Shown here piece after piece: positions 18,183-27,542 of a stretch of 64,000 nucleotides of DNA. The notes below the pieces were generated by a model. It was not told the origin of the DNA, searched no databases, and saw nothing but the letters and a program-made list of their open reading frames with translations. The translations under genes and the position numbers were made by a program. Source of the DNA: Algoriphagus marinus (GTDB lineage Bacteria; Bacteroidota; Bacteroidia; Cytophagales; Cyclobacteriaceae); NCBI RefSeq assembly GCF_001936475.1, contig NZ_MSPQ01000006.1, positions 62,001 through 126,000 on the forward strand. Direction: 5' to 3'. Every line of letters begins with the position of its first letter. The first letter of the stretch is position 1.

Positions 18183-19538
18183 ATGAAAAAAAATCTAAGT
18201 GCATTACTTATTCTATTGCTTTCCCTTTCCTCAATCGGTCTTAGCCAGGTTAATTCACAGGAAATAAATAAAATCTTCACATTCAAGATCGATAAAGATA
18301 TCGATCCTGGGATGAATAGAAGAGTGAAAATCGCTTTGGAAAAAGCAAAAGAGGAAGATGCTGATCTCATCATAATCGAAATGGATACCTACGGCGGCGC
18401 TGTAAATGATGCGGATGACATCCGAACCATGATTTTAGAAAGTCCAATTCCGATTTATGTCTTTATCAATAAGGACGCAGCTTCGGCTGGCGCTTTGATA
18501 TCTATTGCAACAGACAGCATCTACATGGCCCCGGGTGCTAGCATTGGTGCCGCTACAGTTGTTAATGGAACAGATGGTGCCGCAGCGCCTGACAAATACC
18601 AATCTTACATGCGCTCAATGATGCGTAGCACTGCTGAAGCTCAAGGTAGAGACCCTAAAATAGCAGAAGCAATGGTGGATGAAAAAATCAAGATTGATGG
18701 AATATCGGAAGAAGGATCCGTAATCACATTTTCTGTCTCTGAAGCCATAAAATACGGCTTCTGTGATGGAGAATATTCAAGTATTTCGGAAATTCTGATA
18801 GCCCAAAACCTACAAAACGCGGAATTGATCACTTATGAGCCCGATCAAACAGAACAAATTATCTCATTTTTTCTTAGTCCTGCAGTTAGCGGATTTTTGA
18901 TACTGATCATTATTGGGGGTCTTTATTTCGAGCTACAAACCCCTGGAATTGGTTTTCCCCTCGCGGCATCAATCATAGCGGTGATTCTATATTTCATTCC
19001 TTTTTATCTAAATGGATTAGCTGAAAACTGGGAGATCATCGTATTTTTTGTAGGAGTGATTTTACTGGCTGTAGAACTGTTTGTAATTCCAGGTTTTGGC
19101 ATTTTTGGAGTACTTGGTATTGTATGTATTTTGGCTGGCTTAGTCCTTGGGATGCTTCCAAATCAAAACTTCGATTTTCAGTTTGTTCCTGCGGAAGATC
19201 TATTTGGAGCATTACTTACGGTAATTATCGCTTCAATTGCTTCTGTTGGTTTAGTGTTTTGGTTAACTCCAAAAGTCAATGAATGGGGAGCATTCAGAGG
19301 TGTCACACTGGCTAATACCCAACAACGATCTGAAGGATTTACCTCCAGTATTTATGCAAATGAATTGACTGGGAAAAGAGGAAAAGTACACTCAAGACTC
19401 CGACCAAGCGGAAGAGTAGAAATCGAAGGGGAAATCTATGATGCTTATTCACGTGGAGAATTCTTAGATCAAGGTGAAGAAGTTATTGTCATTTCCACAG
19501 AAGGCACATCCTTAAAAGTAAAAAAGTGGGAGGCTTGA
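18183..19538 (+). CDS. NfeD family membrane serine protease (long form)
   Basis: 451 aa from the ATG at 18183 (MKKNLSALLILL); an ATG five codons earlier (18168) is possible. A signal peptide is followed by a ClpP/SppA-like protease domain with EMDTYGG and AASAGALIS (candidate nucleophile Ser101), then four to five transmembrane helices (about 225-385) and a C-terminal NfeD OB-fold domain (LTGKRGKV...GEEVIVIS). Long NfeDs cleave membrane proteins, for example stomatin-like partners, and act in membrane quality control. No stomatin/SPFH gene is adjacent here. It is followed after 22 nt by the globin gene, so they are probably co-transcribed. Confidence 0.88.
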   Translation: MKKNLSALLILLLSLSSIGLSQVNSQEINKIFTFKIDKDIDPGMNRRVKIALEKAKEEDADLIIIEMDTYGGAVNDADDIRTMILESPIPIYVFINKDAASAGALISIATDSIYMAPGASIGAATVVNGTDGAAAPDKYQSYMRSMMRSTAEAQGRDPKIAEAMVDEKIKIDGISEEGSVITFSVSEAIKYGFCDGEYSSISEILIAQNLQNAELITYEPDQTEQIISFFLSPAVSGFLILIIIGGLYFELQTPGIGFPLAASIIAVILYFIPFYLNGLAENWEIIVFFVGVILLAVELFVIPGFGIFGVLGIVCILAGLVLGMLPNQNFDFQFVPAEDLFGALLTVIIASIASVGLVFWLTPKVNEWGAFRGVTLANTQQRSEGFTSSIYANELTGKRGKVHSRLRPSGRVEIEGEIYDAYSRGEFLDQGEEVIVISTEGTSLKVKKWEA

Positions 19539-19560
19539 GAGATTTTGGTAAGTTTACCGC

Positions 19561-19935
19561 ATGAATCCTTTTCAGACAGTTTTTGAATTGATTGGAGCAG
19601 ATCAAATCAAACAACTTACAAGCTATTTTTATGAAGAAGTAGCCTCCAACTCAGCCCTAAGGAAGCTTTATCCAGAAGATCTCTCTGGAGCTGAGGAGCG
19701 ATTACACCTTTTTCTATTACAAGTGTTTGGAGGTCCTCAAACTTACTCTGAACAGCGCGGACATCCACGCCTAAGGATGAGGCATTTGGAATGGAGAATC
19801 GATGCGACGATGCGAAATCATTGGCTAAATGCAATGTTCACTGCACTTGATAAGCTTCAATTGGACCCAAATGTCAAGGAATTAATGATGGAGTATTTCA
19901 TTAAGGTGGCTAACCATATGATTAATCATGAGTAA
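19561..19935 (+). CDS. Group II truncated haemoglobin
   Basis: 124 aa, normal length. The TYSEQRGHPRLRMRH block (61-75) carries the proximal haem ligand His75, and NHWLNAM contains the Trp88 (G8) characteristic of group II (trHbO). The FYEEV helix supplies the B10 position. Such globins bind O2 and NO and are linked to NO or oxygen chemistry; the role here is not defined. It overlaps the following plsC gene by 8 nt. Confidence 0.92.
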   Translation: MNPFQTVFELIGADQIKQLTSYFYEEVASNSALRKLYPEDLSGAEERLHLFLLQVFGGPQTYSEQRGHPRLRMRHLEWRIDATMRNHWLNAMFTALDKLQLDPNVKELMMEYFIKVANHMINHE

Positions 19936-20659
19936 GGCCTTTCGCTACCTTTATACATTTTATGCAGGATTTCTGTTTATGATCTCCTTTCTAATCATTT
20001 TCCCATTTTTACTTGTGTGTATCTGGATTCCTGGCTGGAAAAGATTTGGCAGAAAAATCAACAGATATTGGGCTAGAGCTTATTTCTCAATAATTTTTCT
20101 TCCCGTAGAGATTCAAAATAATTCACATCTAGTCAAAGGGAAACCCTATATTTTCCTTGCAAATCACTTTAGCTATCTTGACATTCCCATGATGGGATTT
20201 ATTCCGGGTGACGTGTTATTTGTTGGAAAGGCATCGATTCGAAAAGCCCCACTTTTCGGCTATTATTTCAAAAGTCTCCATATTGCGGTTGATCGGGAAA
20301 GATTGAAAAGCAGAGCTGAAACTTTAAAAAGGGCAAGTGAAGCTTTAGATACCGGAAGTGGAATCATTATTTTTCCAGAAGGAGGAATCTATACCAAAAA
20401 TCCACCCAAAATGGTGCCCTTTAAAAATGGTGCATTCCGATTAGCAATCGATAAACAAATCCCAATTATCCCTGTCACTTTATCTTATAATCATCTAATT
20501 TTGCCTGATGATGGAAACCTTCTCTTGCGGAGAAGGAAAGCGAAAATGGTTATTCACAAACCAATTTTCGCCAAAGAAGGAGATACTGAGGAAGGAATGA
20601 AGGAACGATGTTTTCAGGTTATTCAAAATCAACTTGATAAAGACAACAGCACATTATGA
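19928..20659 (+). CDS. 1-acyl-glycerol-3-phosphate acyltransferase-like (PlsC family)
   Basis: 243 aa with an N-terminal membrane helix (about 12-36). The acyltransferase motif NHFSYLD (His80, Asp85) and the FPEGG motif (149-153) are intact. It acylates lysophosphatidic acid or a related lysolipid at the inner membrane. It overlaps the globin gene by 8 nt upstream and the gatC start by 4 nt downstream (ATGA), so translation is coupled across three genes. Confidence 0.92.
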   Translation: MSKAFRYLYTFYAGFLFMISFLIIFPFLLVCIWIPGWKRFGRKINRYWARAYFSIIFLPVEIQNNSHLVKGKPYIFLANHFSYLDIPMMGFIPGDVLFVGKASIRKAPLFGYYFKSLHIAVDRERLKSRAETLKRASEALDTGSGIIIFPEGGIYTKNPPKMVPFKNGAFRLAIDKQIPIIPVTLSYNHLILPDDGNLLLRRRKAKMVIHKPIFAKEGDTEEGMKERCFQVIQNQLDKDNSTL

Positions 20660-20943
20660 AAATCGATAAAGATTCAATTAAGAGAATTGCTCATTTGGCC
20701 AGATTGGAGTTTGACGAAAGCAGCGCAGCAAAAATGTCTAAAGACATGAGCCAAATTCTTGATTGGGTGGAGCAATTGAATGAAATCGATACCGACAATA
20801 TCGAGCCACTGACAACTATGTCTACTGAAGTAAATGTAATGCGTGAGGATAAAGTAGCCAATCAATTAAGCCATAGGGAAGGTTTGAAAAATGCTCCTAA
20901 AAGTGATTCCGACTACTTCCGTGTTCCGAAGGTATTAGAATAA
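20656..20943 (+). CDS. gatC: Asp/Glu-tRNA(Asn/Gln) amidotransferase subunit C
   Basis: 95 aa, the usual GatC size. It begins IDKDSIKRIAHLARLEF, has the helix ILDWVEQLNEIDT and ends with the DYFRVPKVLE tail typical of GatC. GatC holds GatA and GatB together in the transamidosome that makes Gln-tRNA(Gln) and/or Asn-tRNA(Asn). gatA and gatB are not next to it. It starts inside the last codons of plsC (ATGA) and its stop overlaps the next start as TAATG. Confidence 0.93.
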   Translation: MKIDKDSIKRIAHLARLEFDESSAAKMSKDMSQILDWVEQLNEIDTDNIEPLTTMSTEVNVMREDKVANQLSHREGLKNAPKSDSDYFRVPKVLE

Positions 20944-23732
20944 TGAATCCACAAAGTAAATTGAGTTCAGTTTCCTACTCGAAAACTCCCAGCTTCCTTT
21001 TTTTAATTCTAGGCGTTTTTCTTGCGCTCTACTACCTTATTTTTAATCCAGTTCCTTACGAAAATATTTCGACAGCATATTTTTCCGAGCGTATCTCCAT
21101 TCCTTTTGATTGGGCACAGATAGGACCTATTTCATTTCCGATTGAGGTAGATAACTTTCTGGTCTTTCAGGAATTCAAGTCATTTCGACCAGACTTCCAT
21201 ATTTCAGAATCTTATCTTTTCGGGATTATAGTTTCGATAGTAAGTGTTTCATTTTTAACACTTTTGAGCGAATTCAAAAAGTTATACTTTATAATTGGTG
21301 GGGCTGCCTGGATCGTATTAATCACTTTTAGTAACCTAAATGGATTAAATATCGGCGGAGTAAGTTCCAATTTTACTTTGATCATCAGCTTGGTTGGAAC
21401 ACTGACTCCCGCTTTGATTTTTCATATTTGGGGTCAAAGTTGGAACCTAAAGATTAAATGGCTTGGCACATCAGTAGCTTTTATAGGGACTGTATTCATT
21501 TTGACATCTCTTAGTCCAATTAAAGAACCCATGCTTTATTTGGCTGAACATTCACTGATAATTGGTCTATGCCTCAGTTTAGCTTGGATCTTTTGGAATG
21601 GTCATGGCGTACTATCAGGAATATATCTTCTGATTGCAAGGGCAAACCGAACACTTCAGCTTCGTGTTTCCATTCAGATTGCGTTGATTGGATTTCTCTA
21701 TTTAGCTTTAGTTTTCTTCATATTCCTTGAGCTTACAGGTGAGTCCGGTCTCCCATTCCCTACCTTCTCTCCCCTATTTCTTATTTTTCCAATGGGAATA
21801 TTTGGCTGGATTTCGCTAAAAGCTAAGCTTCAACAAAGCACTGATCTTATAAGCGATTCAAAAAGTTTAAAAGCACTCTATGTCTTAGGTTTTGGTATTT
21901 CCTGCTGGTTAATCTGGAAATTAAAAATAGCTGGAAATCAGCCTGCCGAAGAGTTATTCAAGCATTTAATCACCTATAGTCAACTGGGGTTTTCTTTGTT
22001 TTTTCTGGTTTACCTTTTCTCGAATTTCCTTTCAGTAATGGACTCAGGAAAGTCAGTCGACTTAATTCTATACAAACCACACTCATTGCCTTATTACCAT
22101 TTAAGAATTGGTGGTTTGATTACTATGCTGGTTTTGATCACCTATTCTGATGCAATAATAGGAGTTCAAGTCAATGCGATGACCACGAACACTTTGGCTG
22201 ATTATTACTATCAGACTGATCAAAAGCTGGAAGCTAGCATCCTTTATGAAAATGCTTGGGTACGCTATCGCAAAAACCCCAAAGCAAAAAATGCTACAGC
22301 GCAATTGCTTTTGGAATTAAAACAACCTACCCTAGCCAAGCAACATCTTGAAGAAAGTTTTGCAGAAGCGCCTCAAGTAGACAATATTTTATTGTTAAGC
22401 GATCAGCTGCATAGTGAAAACGCACTTTTTGAAGCAGTTTATTATCTGGAAAGAGGATTGAATTATTTCCCTGACCATCCAAAATTGATTAATAACCTGG
22501 CTCTTTTCTATACTAAAATCAATAAGCGAGAGGAAGCTTTGGAACTATTGACGACTGTCAGCAACCCTGAAGAAATTTTACTTTCCAATTTTTCGGCACT
22601 GCAGACAATGGCCGGCAAACCTGAATCGACTGAAATTCTTCAAAAAGATCTCCCTTCAAACATCAATCTTCTTGCTGCTTCAAATGCTTTAGGAAATATC
22701 CCAAGCAAAGAATTGATTCAAAAAATAAAAACACAGATAGAAACATCATCCAGCCCAATGCTGGTTAATGCTGGCTATAGAAATCTTTTTGCCTCTCAAA
22801 AAAAGAACAACCCGGATCCCGAGCTTAAACTTTTAGATAGTTTAGCGAATTCGACTTCATATCAATCATTTCAGATGCAATTGCAGGAAACCGCTGTCAT
22901 AAGAAGTCTGGCAGCTGGAAGAATTGTAGACGTTGTGAAAAATTTGAATGGACTAGCGTTTCGAAATCCGGGAGATGCTGGATATTACCTGCAATTATCA
23001 GCTTTGATTTTAGCTCAAAACCTTGATTTTAGAAAGGCAGCATTAGAATTGGAAGCAGCTCAAGAAAAGGGATTTCAGGCTTTCGACACCCACCATTGGA
23101 GTATTTATGGACTTGGCGGCTTACCTGAAAAAGCAATTGAATTACGTGAGAAATTCAGCGTAATCTTGCCAGTATATCTTACAGATGAAGGAATTACAAC
23201 TCCAAAGTACTTGGAATTAATCAGCAAATTTCACCAGAGCCTCCCACAATCGCTTTTAGCTGAATGGATTGATTTTGAAGAAAGTGAGTATAAAACAGAC
23301 CTTGCTATTCGATTAATTGCGCATAAGTCTCATGGTTTAAAAGCTCCTCAAATCCAAACACTGGGGGACTACATTTCCTCTAAAATTGGAAAACAGGAAA
23401 AACTTACGATGTATCTTAGTAATCCGGATTTGAAATCTATTGATTCCATAGAATCACTTTTGGCTTGGCTAGGATTGGAAGAAGAGTTGACCTCAAACCC
23501 TTATTATACTCCGCTGATACTAAGTGCAGCTATGATTAGTCAGGACCCTCTAACCAAATATGAAATCTTGAATTCAGCTTCGGAGTTTAATAGAGACCCC
23601 ATGCTCTGGATAGCTAAAATCAATGCTGCTAAAGCAATCGGACTTGATAATTACGCCAATGATGCTTTAATTCAAATGCAAGAATGGCTTTCGAGAGAAG
23701 AAATTTTACAACTAGAAAGAGGGAACTATTAA
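20943..23732 (+). CDS. Large multi-pass membrane protein with C-terminal TPR repeats
   Basis: 929 aa. The first about 410 residues contain roughly ten hydrophobic helices, the first at about 17-35. From about residue 415 it becomes a soluble alpha-helical TPR-like array (NTLADYYYQTDQKLEASILYENA, TLAKQHLEES, AVYYLERGL, EEALELLTT and similar). I do not recognise a named family, and the TPR part suggests a protein-interaction platform, with its side of the membrane undetermined. The start overlaps the gatC stop (TAATG), so expression follows gatC. No catalytic motif is visible. Confidence 0.7.
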   Translation: MNPQSKLSSVSYSKTPSFLFLILGVFLALYYLIFNPVPYENISTAYFSERISIPFDWAQIGPISFPIEVDNFLVFQEFKSFRPDFHISESYLFGIIVSIVSVSFLTLLSEFKKLYFIIGGAAWIVLITFSNLNGLNIGGVSSNFTLIISLVGTLTPALIFHIWGQSWNLKIKWLGTSVAFIGTVFILTSLSPIKEPMLYLAEHSLIIGLCLSLAWIFWNGHGVLSGIYLLIARANRTLQLRVSIQIALIGFLYLALVFFIFLELTGESGLPFPTFSPLFLIFPMGIFGWISLKAKLQQSTDLISDSKSLKALYVLGFGISCWLIWKLKIAGNQPAEELFKHLITYSQLGFSLFFLVYLFSNFLSVMDSGKSVDLILYKPHSLPYYHLRIGGLITMLVLITYSDAIIGVQVNAMTTNTLADYYYQTDQKLEASILYENAWVRYRKNPKAKNATAQLLLELKQPTLAKQHLEESFAEAPQVDNILLLSDQLHSENALFEAVYYLERGLNYFPDHPKLINNLALFYTKINKREEALELLTTVSNPEEILLSNFSALQTMAGKPESTEILQKDLPSNINLLAASNALGNIPSKELIQKIKTQIETSSSPMLVNAGYRNLFASQKKNNPDPELKLLDSLANSTSYQSFQMQLQETAVIRSLAAGRIVDVVKNLNGLAFRNPGDAGYYLQLSALILAQNLDFRKAALELEAAQEKGFQAFDTHHWSIYGLGGLPEKAIELREKFSVILPVYLTDEGITTPKYLELISKFHQSLPQSLLAEWIDFEESEYKTDLAIRLIAHKSHGLKAPQIQTLGDYISSKIGKQEKLTMYLSNPDLKSIDSIESLLAWLGLEEELTSNPYYTPLILSAAMISQDPLTKYEILNSASEFNRDPMLWIAKINAAKAIGLDNYANDALIQMQEWLSREEILQLERGNY

Positions 23733-23811
23733 AAAGCATTCACGTAATTTGAAGCAGGTTCTAAACCAGAATAAATACTAAACCACTACCTTAACTCAAA
23801 ACCACCACCCC

Positions 23812-24528
23812 ATGGCCAAGATTATAGAAACTCACGAAATCAATAAAACCTATAAAATGGGCTTTGAAATCATCGAAGCTTTGAAGTCAATTTCGATAAC
23901 TGTGGATCGTGGGGAATATGTAGCTTTCATGGGCCCCTCGGGTTCCGGAAAATCGACCTTGATGAACATTATTGGCTGCTTAGATACTCCAACATCAGGG
24001 ACCTATATCCTAAATAATAAAGATGTCTCACATATGAGCGAAAACGAGCTTGCTGAGATTCGTAATAAGGAAATTGGATTTGTATTTCAAACTTTTAACC
24101 TTTTACCAAGAGCGAGCTGTTTGGAGAATGTAGCCTTACCCCTAGTCTATGCAGGTTTTAGCAAGTCTGAGCGTGAAGAGCGAGCTTTTCAAGCGCTTTC
24201 CAATGTAGGACTTGGAGATCGGACAAAACATAGACCAAACGAGCTTTCTGGTGGACAAAGACAACGTGTAGCAATTGCCAGGGCCCTTGTAAATGATCCA
24301 AGTATCATTTTGGCAGATGAACCTACAGGAAATTTGGACTCTAAAACTTCCTACGACATCATGGAGCTTTTTCATGAGCTTCACTCAAAAGGCAATACTA
24401 TTATTATGGTGACACACGAAGATGACATAGCACATTATGCACATCGTGTCGTACGATTAAGAGATGGATTGGTAGAAACTGACACAATCAATCCAAATCC
24501 TACAAGAGGTGTAGCGATGCATACCTGA
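23812..24528 (+). CDS. ABC transporter ATP-binding protein (MacB/LolD/FtsE type)
   Basis: 238 aa. Walker [10 protein letters not shown] (41-49), Q-loop FQTFNLLPR, signature LSGGQ (145-149), Walker B IILADE (165-170), D-loop and H-switch (THEDD) are all intact. The best match is the subfamily that powers lipoprotein export or MacB-like and peptide-export permeases. No permease gene is next to it, so its partner is unknown or distant. The leader (79 nt) after the TPR protein gene is C- and A-rich with no obvious promoter. A start at 23812 (MAKIIETHE) is standard. Confidence 0.93.
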   Translation: MAKIIETHEINKTYKMGFEIIEALKSISITVDRGEYVAFMGPSGSGKSTLMNIIGCLDTPTSGTYILNNKDVSHMSENELAEIRNKEIGFVFQTFNLLPRASCLENVALPLVYAGFSKSEREERAFQALSNVGLGDRTKHRPNELSGGQRQRVAIARALVNDPSIILADEPTGNLDSKTSYDIMELFHELHSKGNTIIMVTHEDDIAHYAHRVVRLRDGLVETDTINPNPTRGVAMHT

Positions 24529-24555
24529 TAATCCCTTTTTATTAAAATAGATTCT

Positions 24556-24563
24556 TATTTTTG
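24556..24563 (+). promoter_or_regulatory. -7 promoter element for the cobalamin adenosyltransferase gene
   Basis: TATTTTTG matches TAnnTTTG perfectly, 23 nt before the ATG at 24587. The distance is right for a short 5' leader. Confidence 0.55.
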
Positions 24564-24586
24564 TTTTTTGAAATAAGAATTACAAA

Positions 24587-25135
24587 ATGAAAATATATAC
24601 CAAGACTGGAGACCAAGGAATCACCTCATTATTGGGAGGAACAAGGGTACCCAAGTCAGATCTAAGAATTGATGTCTATGGAACTGTGGATGAGTTAAAT
24701 TCATACATAGGTTTGCTAAGGGATCAAGAAGTGAATAAGGACCGTTCAGAACTTTTGAAAGAAATTCAAGATCGATTATTTACAATAGGTGCCGATCTGG
24801 CTACGGTGCCAGGAAAAGATAAAGTAAAAAAGCCCGACCTACTTTCAGAAGATATTGAATTGCTAGAAAGGGAAATGGATCAAATGGAATTAAAACTTCC
24901 ACCTCTAACTGCTTTTATACTACCTGGTGGGCATACAGCTGTTTCTTTCTGCCATCTAGCAAGAACTGTCTGTAGAAGAACAGAGCGAATCACTGTAGAA
25001 TTAGCTTCTTTTGAGCCTGTTTCAGAACTCGTAATTCAATACCTCAATAGACTTTCCGATTTTCTTTTTGTCTTAGGCAGAATGATGGCACTCGAACTAG
25101 ATGTAGAAGAAGTGACCTGGAAACCCAGAATTTAA
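24587..25135 (+). CDS. PduO-type cob(I)alamin adenosyltransferase
   Basis: 182 aa, full length. It begins with MKIYTKTGDQGITSLLGG, the ATP-binding signature of the PduO/CobA-II class, and contains RTVCRRTER and YLNRLSDFLFVLGR near the C-terminus. It transfers the adenosyl group of ATP to cobalt to make adenosylcobalamin. The organism also carries cobalamin-dependent metH at the left edge, so it uses B12. No B12 biosynthesis or transport gene is adjacent. The ilvE gene follows after 40 nt and may be co-transcribed. Confidence 0.93.
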   Translation: MKIYTKTGDQGITSLLGGTRVPKSDLRIDVYGTVDELNSYIGLLRDQEVNKDRSELLKEIQDRLFTIGADLATVPGKDKVKKPDLLSEDIELLEREMDQMELKLPPLTAFILPGGHTAVSFCHLARTVCRRTERITVELASFEPVSELVIQYLNRLSDFLFVLGRMMALELDVEEVTWKPRI

Positions 25136-25175
25136 CAGTAATACCTTGACCGAAAGTCCATTAAATTTCAATTTC

Positions 25176-26243
25176 ATGAAGACCACACTCGATTTCCCAG
25201 TTTCCAGAACGACAAACTCTAAATTAGCTTCAGTAGATTTTTCAAACTTGGTTTTTGGAAAAACAATTAGTGACCACATGTTTGTGGCGGATTACAAAAA
25301 TGGGGAATGGACCGATTTGAGAATTGAGCCCTATGCACCATTACAATTGAGCCCGGCTAATGCTACACTTCACTATGGACAATCCATTTTTGAGGGAATG
25401 AAAGCCTATAAAAACTCAAAAGGTGAGGTAATTGTCTTCAGAGGTGATGCAAACTGGAAAAGACTGAATGAGTCCGCAGAGAGGATGTGTATGCCGCAAC
25501 TTCCGGAAGAAATCTTTATGGATGGATTAACCCAACTTCTTGATTTGGATCGGGCTTGGGTACCTACAGCAAAAGGTGCTTCGCTTTATGTACGCCCGTT
25601 CATGTTTGCGACTGATGACTACATCGGAGTAAAACCTTCAGAGACTTATAAATTCATAATCTTCACTTGTCCTGTGGGGAATTACTACAGCAAGCCTGTA
25701 AGTGTCAAGGTAGAGACCAACTTCACAAGAGCTAATGAAGGTGGTACAGGAGCTGCAAAAACTGCTGGAAACTACGCTGCATCTTTATATCCTGCTCTTC
25801 AAGCGCAAAAATCTGGATACGATCAATTGCTTTGGACAGATGGAAAAAGTCATAGCAAAATAGAGGAAAGCGGAACTATGAACGTAATGTTTAAGATCGA
25901 TGGAAAAATCATAACCGCTCCAACTAATACAGGCACTATTTTAAAAGGAATAACAAGAGACTCTGTTATCCAATTAGCAAAGGATTGGAACGAACCATTG
26001 GAAGAGCGATTTCTGACTGTAAAAGAATTAGAGTCTTCTCTGAAAGACGGAAGTCTGGAAGAGGCCTTTGGAACTGGAACTGCTGCCACAATCGCTCATA
26101 TCGAGCGCATTAATATCAATGGTACAGATTATAATCTACCTGAGAAAAGTGTAGATGCTTTTTCATTAAGGGTACTATCTGAGTTGGATGGAATAAAATA
26201 TGGAGAAATAGAAGATACTCATAATTGGGTAATTAAAATCTAA
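25176..26243 (+). CDS. ilvE: Branched-chain amino acid aminotransferase
   Basis: 355 aa from the ATG at 25176 (MKTTLDFPVSRTTNSK); the open frame also allows a TTG 30 nt earlier. This is a fold-type IV PLP aminotransferase: LHYGQSIFEGMKAYK, VRPFMFATDDYIGV, and the NYAASLYPALQAQKSGYDQLLW region with the PLP lysine expected before YAASL, ending with EESGTMNVMF and EAFGTGTAATIA. The type II BCAT family (IlvE) transaminates leucine, isoleucine and valine in the cytoplasm. A terminator follows directly. Confidence 0.92.
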   Translation: MKTTLDFPVSRTTNSKLASVDFSNLVFGKTISDHMFVADYKNGEWTDLRIEPYAPLQLSPANATLHYGQSIFEGMKAYKNSKGEVIVFRGDANWKRLNESAERMCMPQLPEEIFMDGLTQLLDLDRAWVPTAKGASLYVRPFMFATDDYIGVKPSETYKFIIFTCPVGNYYSKPVSVKVETNFTRANEGGTGAAKTAGNYAASLYPALQAQKSGYDQLLWTDGKSHSKIEESGTMNVMFKIDGKIITAPTNTGTILKGITRDSVIQLAKDWNEPLEERFLTVKELESSLKDGSLEEAFGTGTAATIAHIERININGTDYNLPEKSVDAFSLRVLSELDGIKYGEIEDTHNWVIKI

Positions 26244-26247
26244 GATC

Positions 26248-26275
26248 AAGCGAGAGTTACCCTCTCGCTTTTTTT
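26248..26275. terminator. Terminator after ilvE
   Basis: Perfect 9-bp stem AAGCGAGAG/CTCTCGCTT with a 5-nt loop and a T-run, 4 nt after the ilvE stop. The convergent gene 26277-26861 ends next to it, so it may also act on that strand. Confidence 0.88.
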
Positions 26276-26276
26276 A

Positions 26277-26861
26277 TCATAAAATTCGGATTTCTTCAGT
26301 TGTGGTTTCAAACTCTGTTCTATCCATCATTTTCAATTGAACCGTAAAGGTTTGCAGCTCACCAACCGCATCTGGAGGACTAACTAAAACCAGATTGAAC
26401 TTATCAAAATTAAAACCTTCTCTAAAAATCAGATTGAATTCCTGAATTGAAAGCAATTCACCCAAAACTTCAACTCCAAAAATTCGATTGGCTAACCCCC
26501 CTGTCTGAATTAAACTGGAATAACTTGAATTACTAAAAATTGCTAACTCTTCAATTCCGATTCGCGACCCTAAATATCCAGGAGATGCGCAATCTAAAGC
26601 TAACAGAGTTCCATTTGGAGAATGAAAATGTCCTGCAACTCCTTTAAATTCAAAACTTATCCTATAGCTTATATTAGACCAGCTAGTTGGATTTGAAGTA
26701 GAAATAGGTTGTTGGTTTTGCTTATTAAGAGCAGAACTACCTAGTTCTATAATTTCAAAATATGGAAGAACTTGAGGACAATTTTCTTCGTAACATGAGA
26801 ATATCACAGATGAGAAGAGTAATACCACCAAAAAAACTATTCCTTTTAAATTCATAGCCAT
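26277..26861 (-). CDS. Hypothetical lipoprotein
   Basis: 194 aa. The signal sequence ends in a lipobox (VIFSC, Cys23), preceded by a hydrophobic stretch; an internal ATG two codons in is equally good as a start. The mature part is rich in Ser, Asn and Ile with no family I recognise. It lies divergent from the next gene (56 nt apart), and both encode secreted unknowns. It is probably anchored in the outer membrane or periplasm. Confidence 0.55.
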   Translation of the reverse strand: MAMNLKGIVFLVVLLFSSVIFSCYEENCPQVLPYFEIIELGSSALNKQNQQPISTSNPTSWSNISYRISFEFKGVAGHFHSPNGTLLALDCASPGYLGSRIGIEELAIFSNSSYSSLIQTGGLANRIFGVEVLGELLSIQEFNLIFREGFNFDKFNLVLVSPPDAVGELQTFTVQLKMMDRTEFETTTEEIRIL

Positions 26862-26917
26862 AAAGTATTATTTTCACGATACGAAAACAAGATGGTTTGC
26901 TCAAGTACTCAATATAA

Positions 26918-27481
26918 ATGAAATACACTTTTAATTTTTCCAAAGAAAGTAGTTGCGCTTTTTTCAAAAGTCTTACGATAGCCTGTTTTTCATTAACCAT
27001 TCTATTTTCAGCAAATCTCTCTTTTTCACAATCAAAAGACTTTTTACTATTGAAAAGAGGTGCAAATCAAAAATCACAAATTCGATTTTATCCCGGAGAA
27101 GACATCACTTATAAAAGCGAAAAATTAGGATATTTCATTACTGATAGAATTGTCAGTTTGGATAAGGATTTTATTTATCTAACCGAAAATATCCTAAGAA
27201 TAGACAATATTCAAGAAATTGATATTCGAAATAAAGATCCTCGAAATAGAACCTTGAGAAACTTAAATGCCTTGATATTGGGAGCTGGAGTGATTTTAAT
27301 TAGCGTAGAATCAATCAACAGCATTTATCAGACTGAAAACTTTTCAATTGACAGAGGCGTTGGAGTTACCTCTGCGATTTTAATAGGGACGGGTTTAGCT
27401 TTGCTTCCAGTCCGATATAAAACATTCAAAAACGAAGGCCGAAATAAAATTCAAATCATTCAAATGCGAATGGATAATTGA
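26918..27481 (+). CDS. Hypothetical secreted or membrane-anchored protein
   Basis: 187 aa. The N-terminal 40 residues hold a hydrophobic signal peptide (CFSLTILFSANLSFSQ). The mature part is basic and shows two weak hydrophobic segments (about 112-128 and 143-160) that may be membrane-spanning. I do not recognise a family. It is divergent from the lipoprotein gene and upstream of prfB. Confidence that it is a real gene comes from the signal peptide and codon structure. Confidence 0.5.
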   Translation: MKYTFNFSKESSCAFFKSLTIACFSLTILFSANLSFSQSKDFLLLKRGANQKSQIRFYPGEDITYKSEKLGYFITDRIVSLDKDFIYLTENILRIDNIQEIDIRNKDPRNRTLRNLNALILGAGVILISVESINSIYQTENFSIDRGVGVTSAILIGTGLALLPVRYKTFKNEGRNKIQIIQMRMDN

Positions 27482-27542
27482 ATCAAAGTAGTAAAAACAG
27501 ATTTTTTTTCGGACTTTTGCAGCTTAATTTTAACCTAGACAG

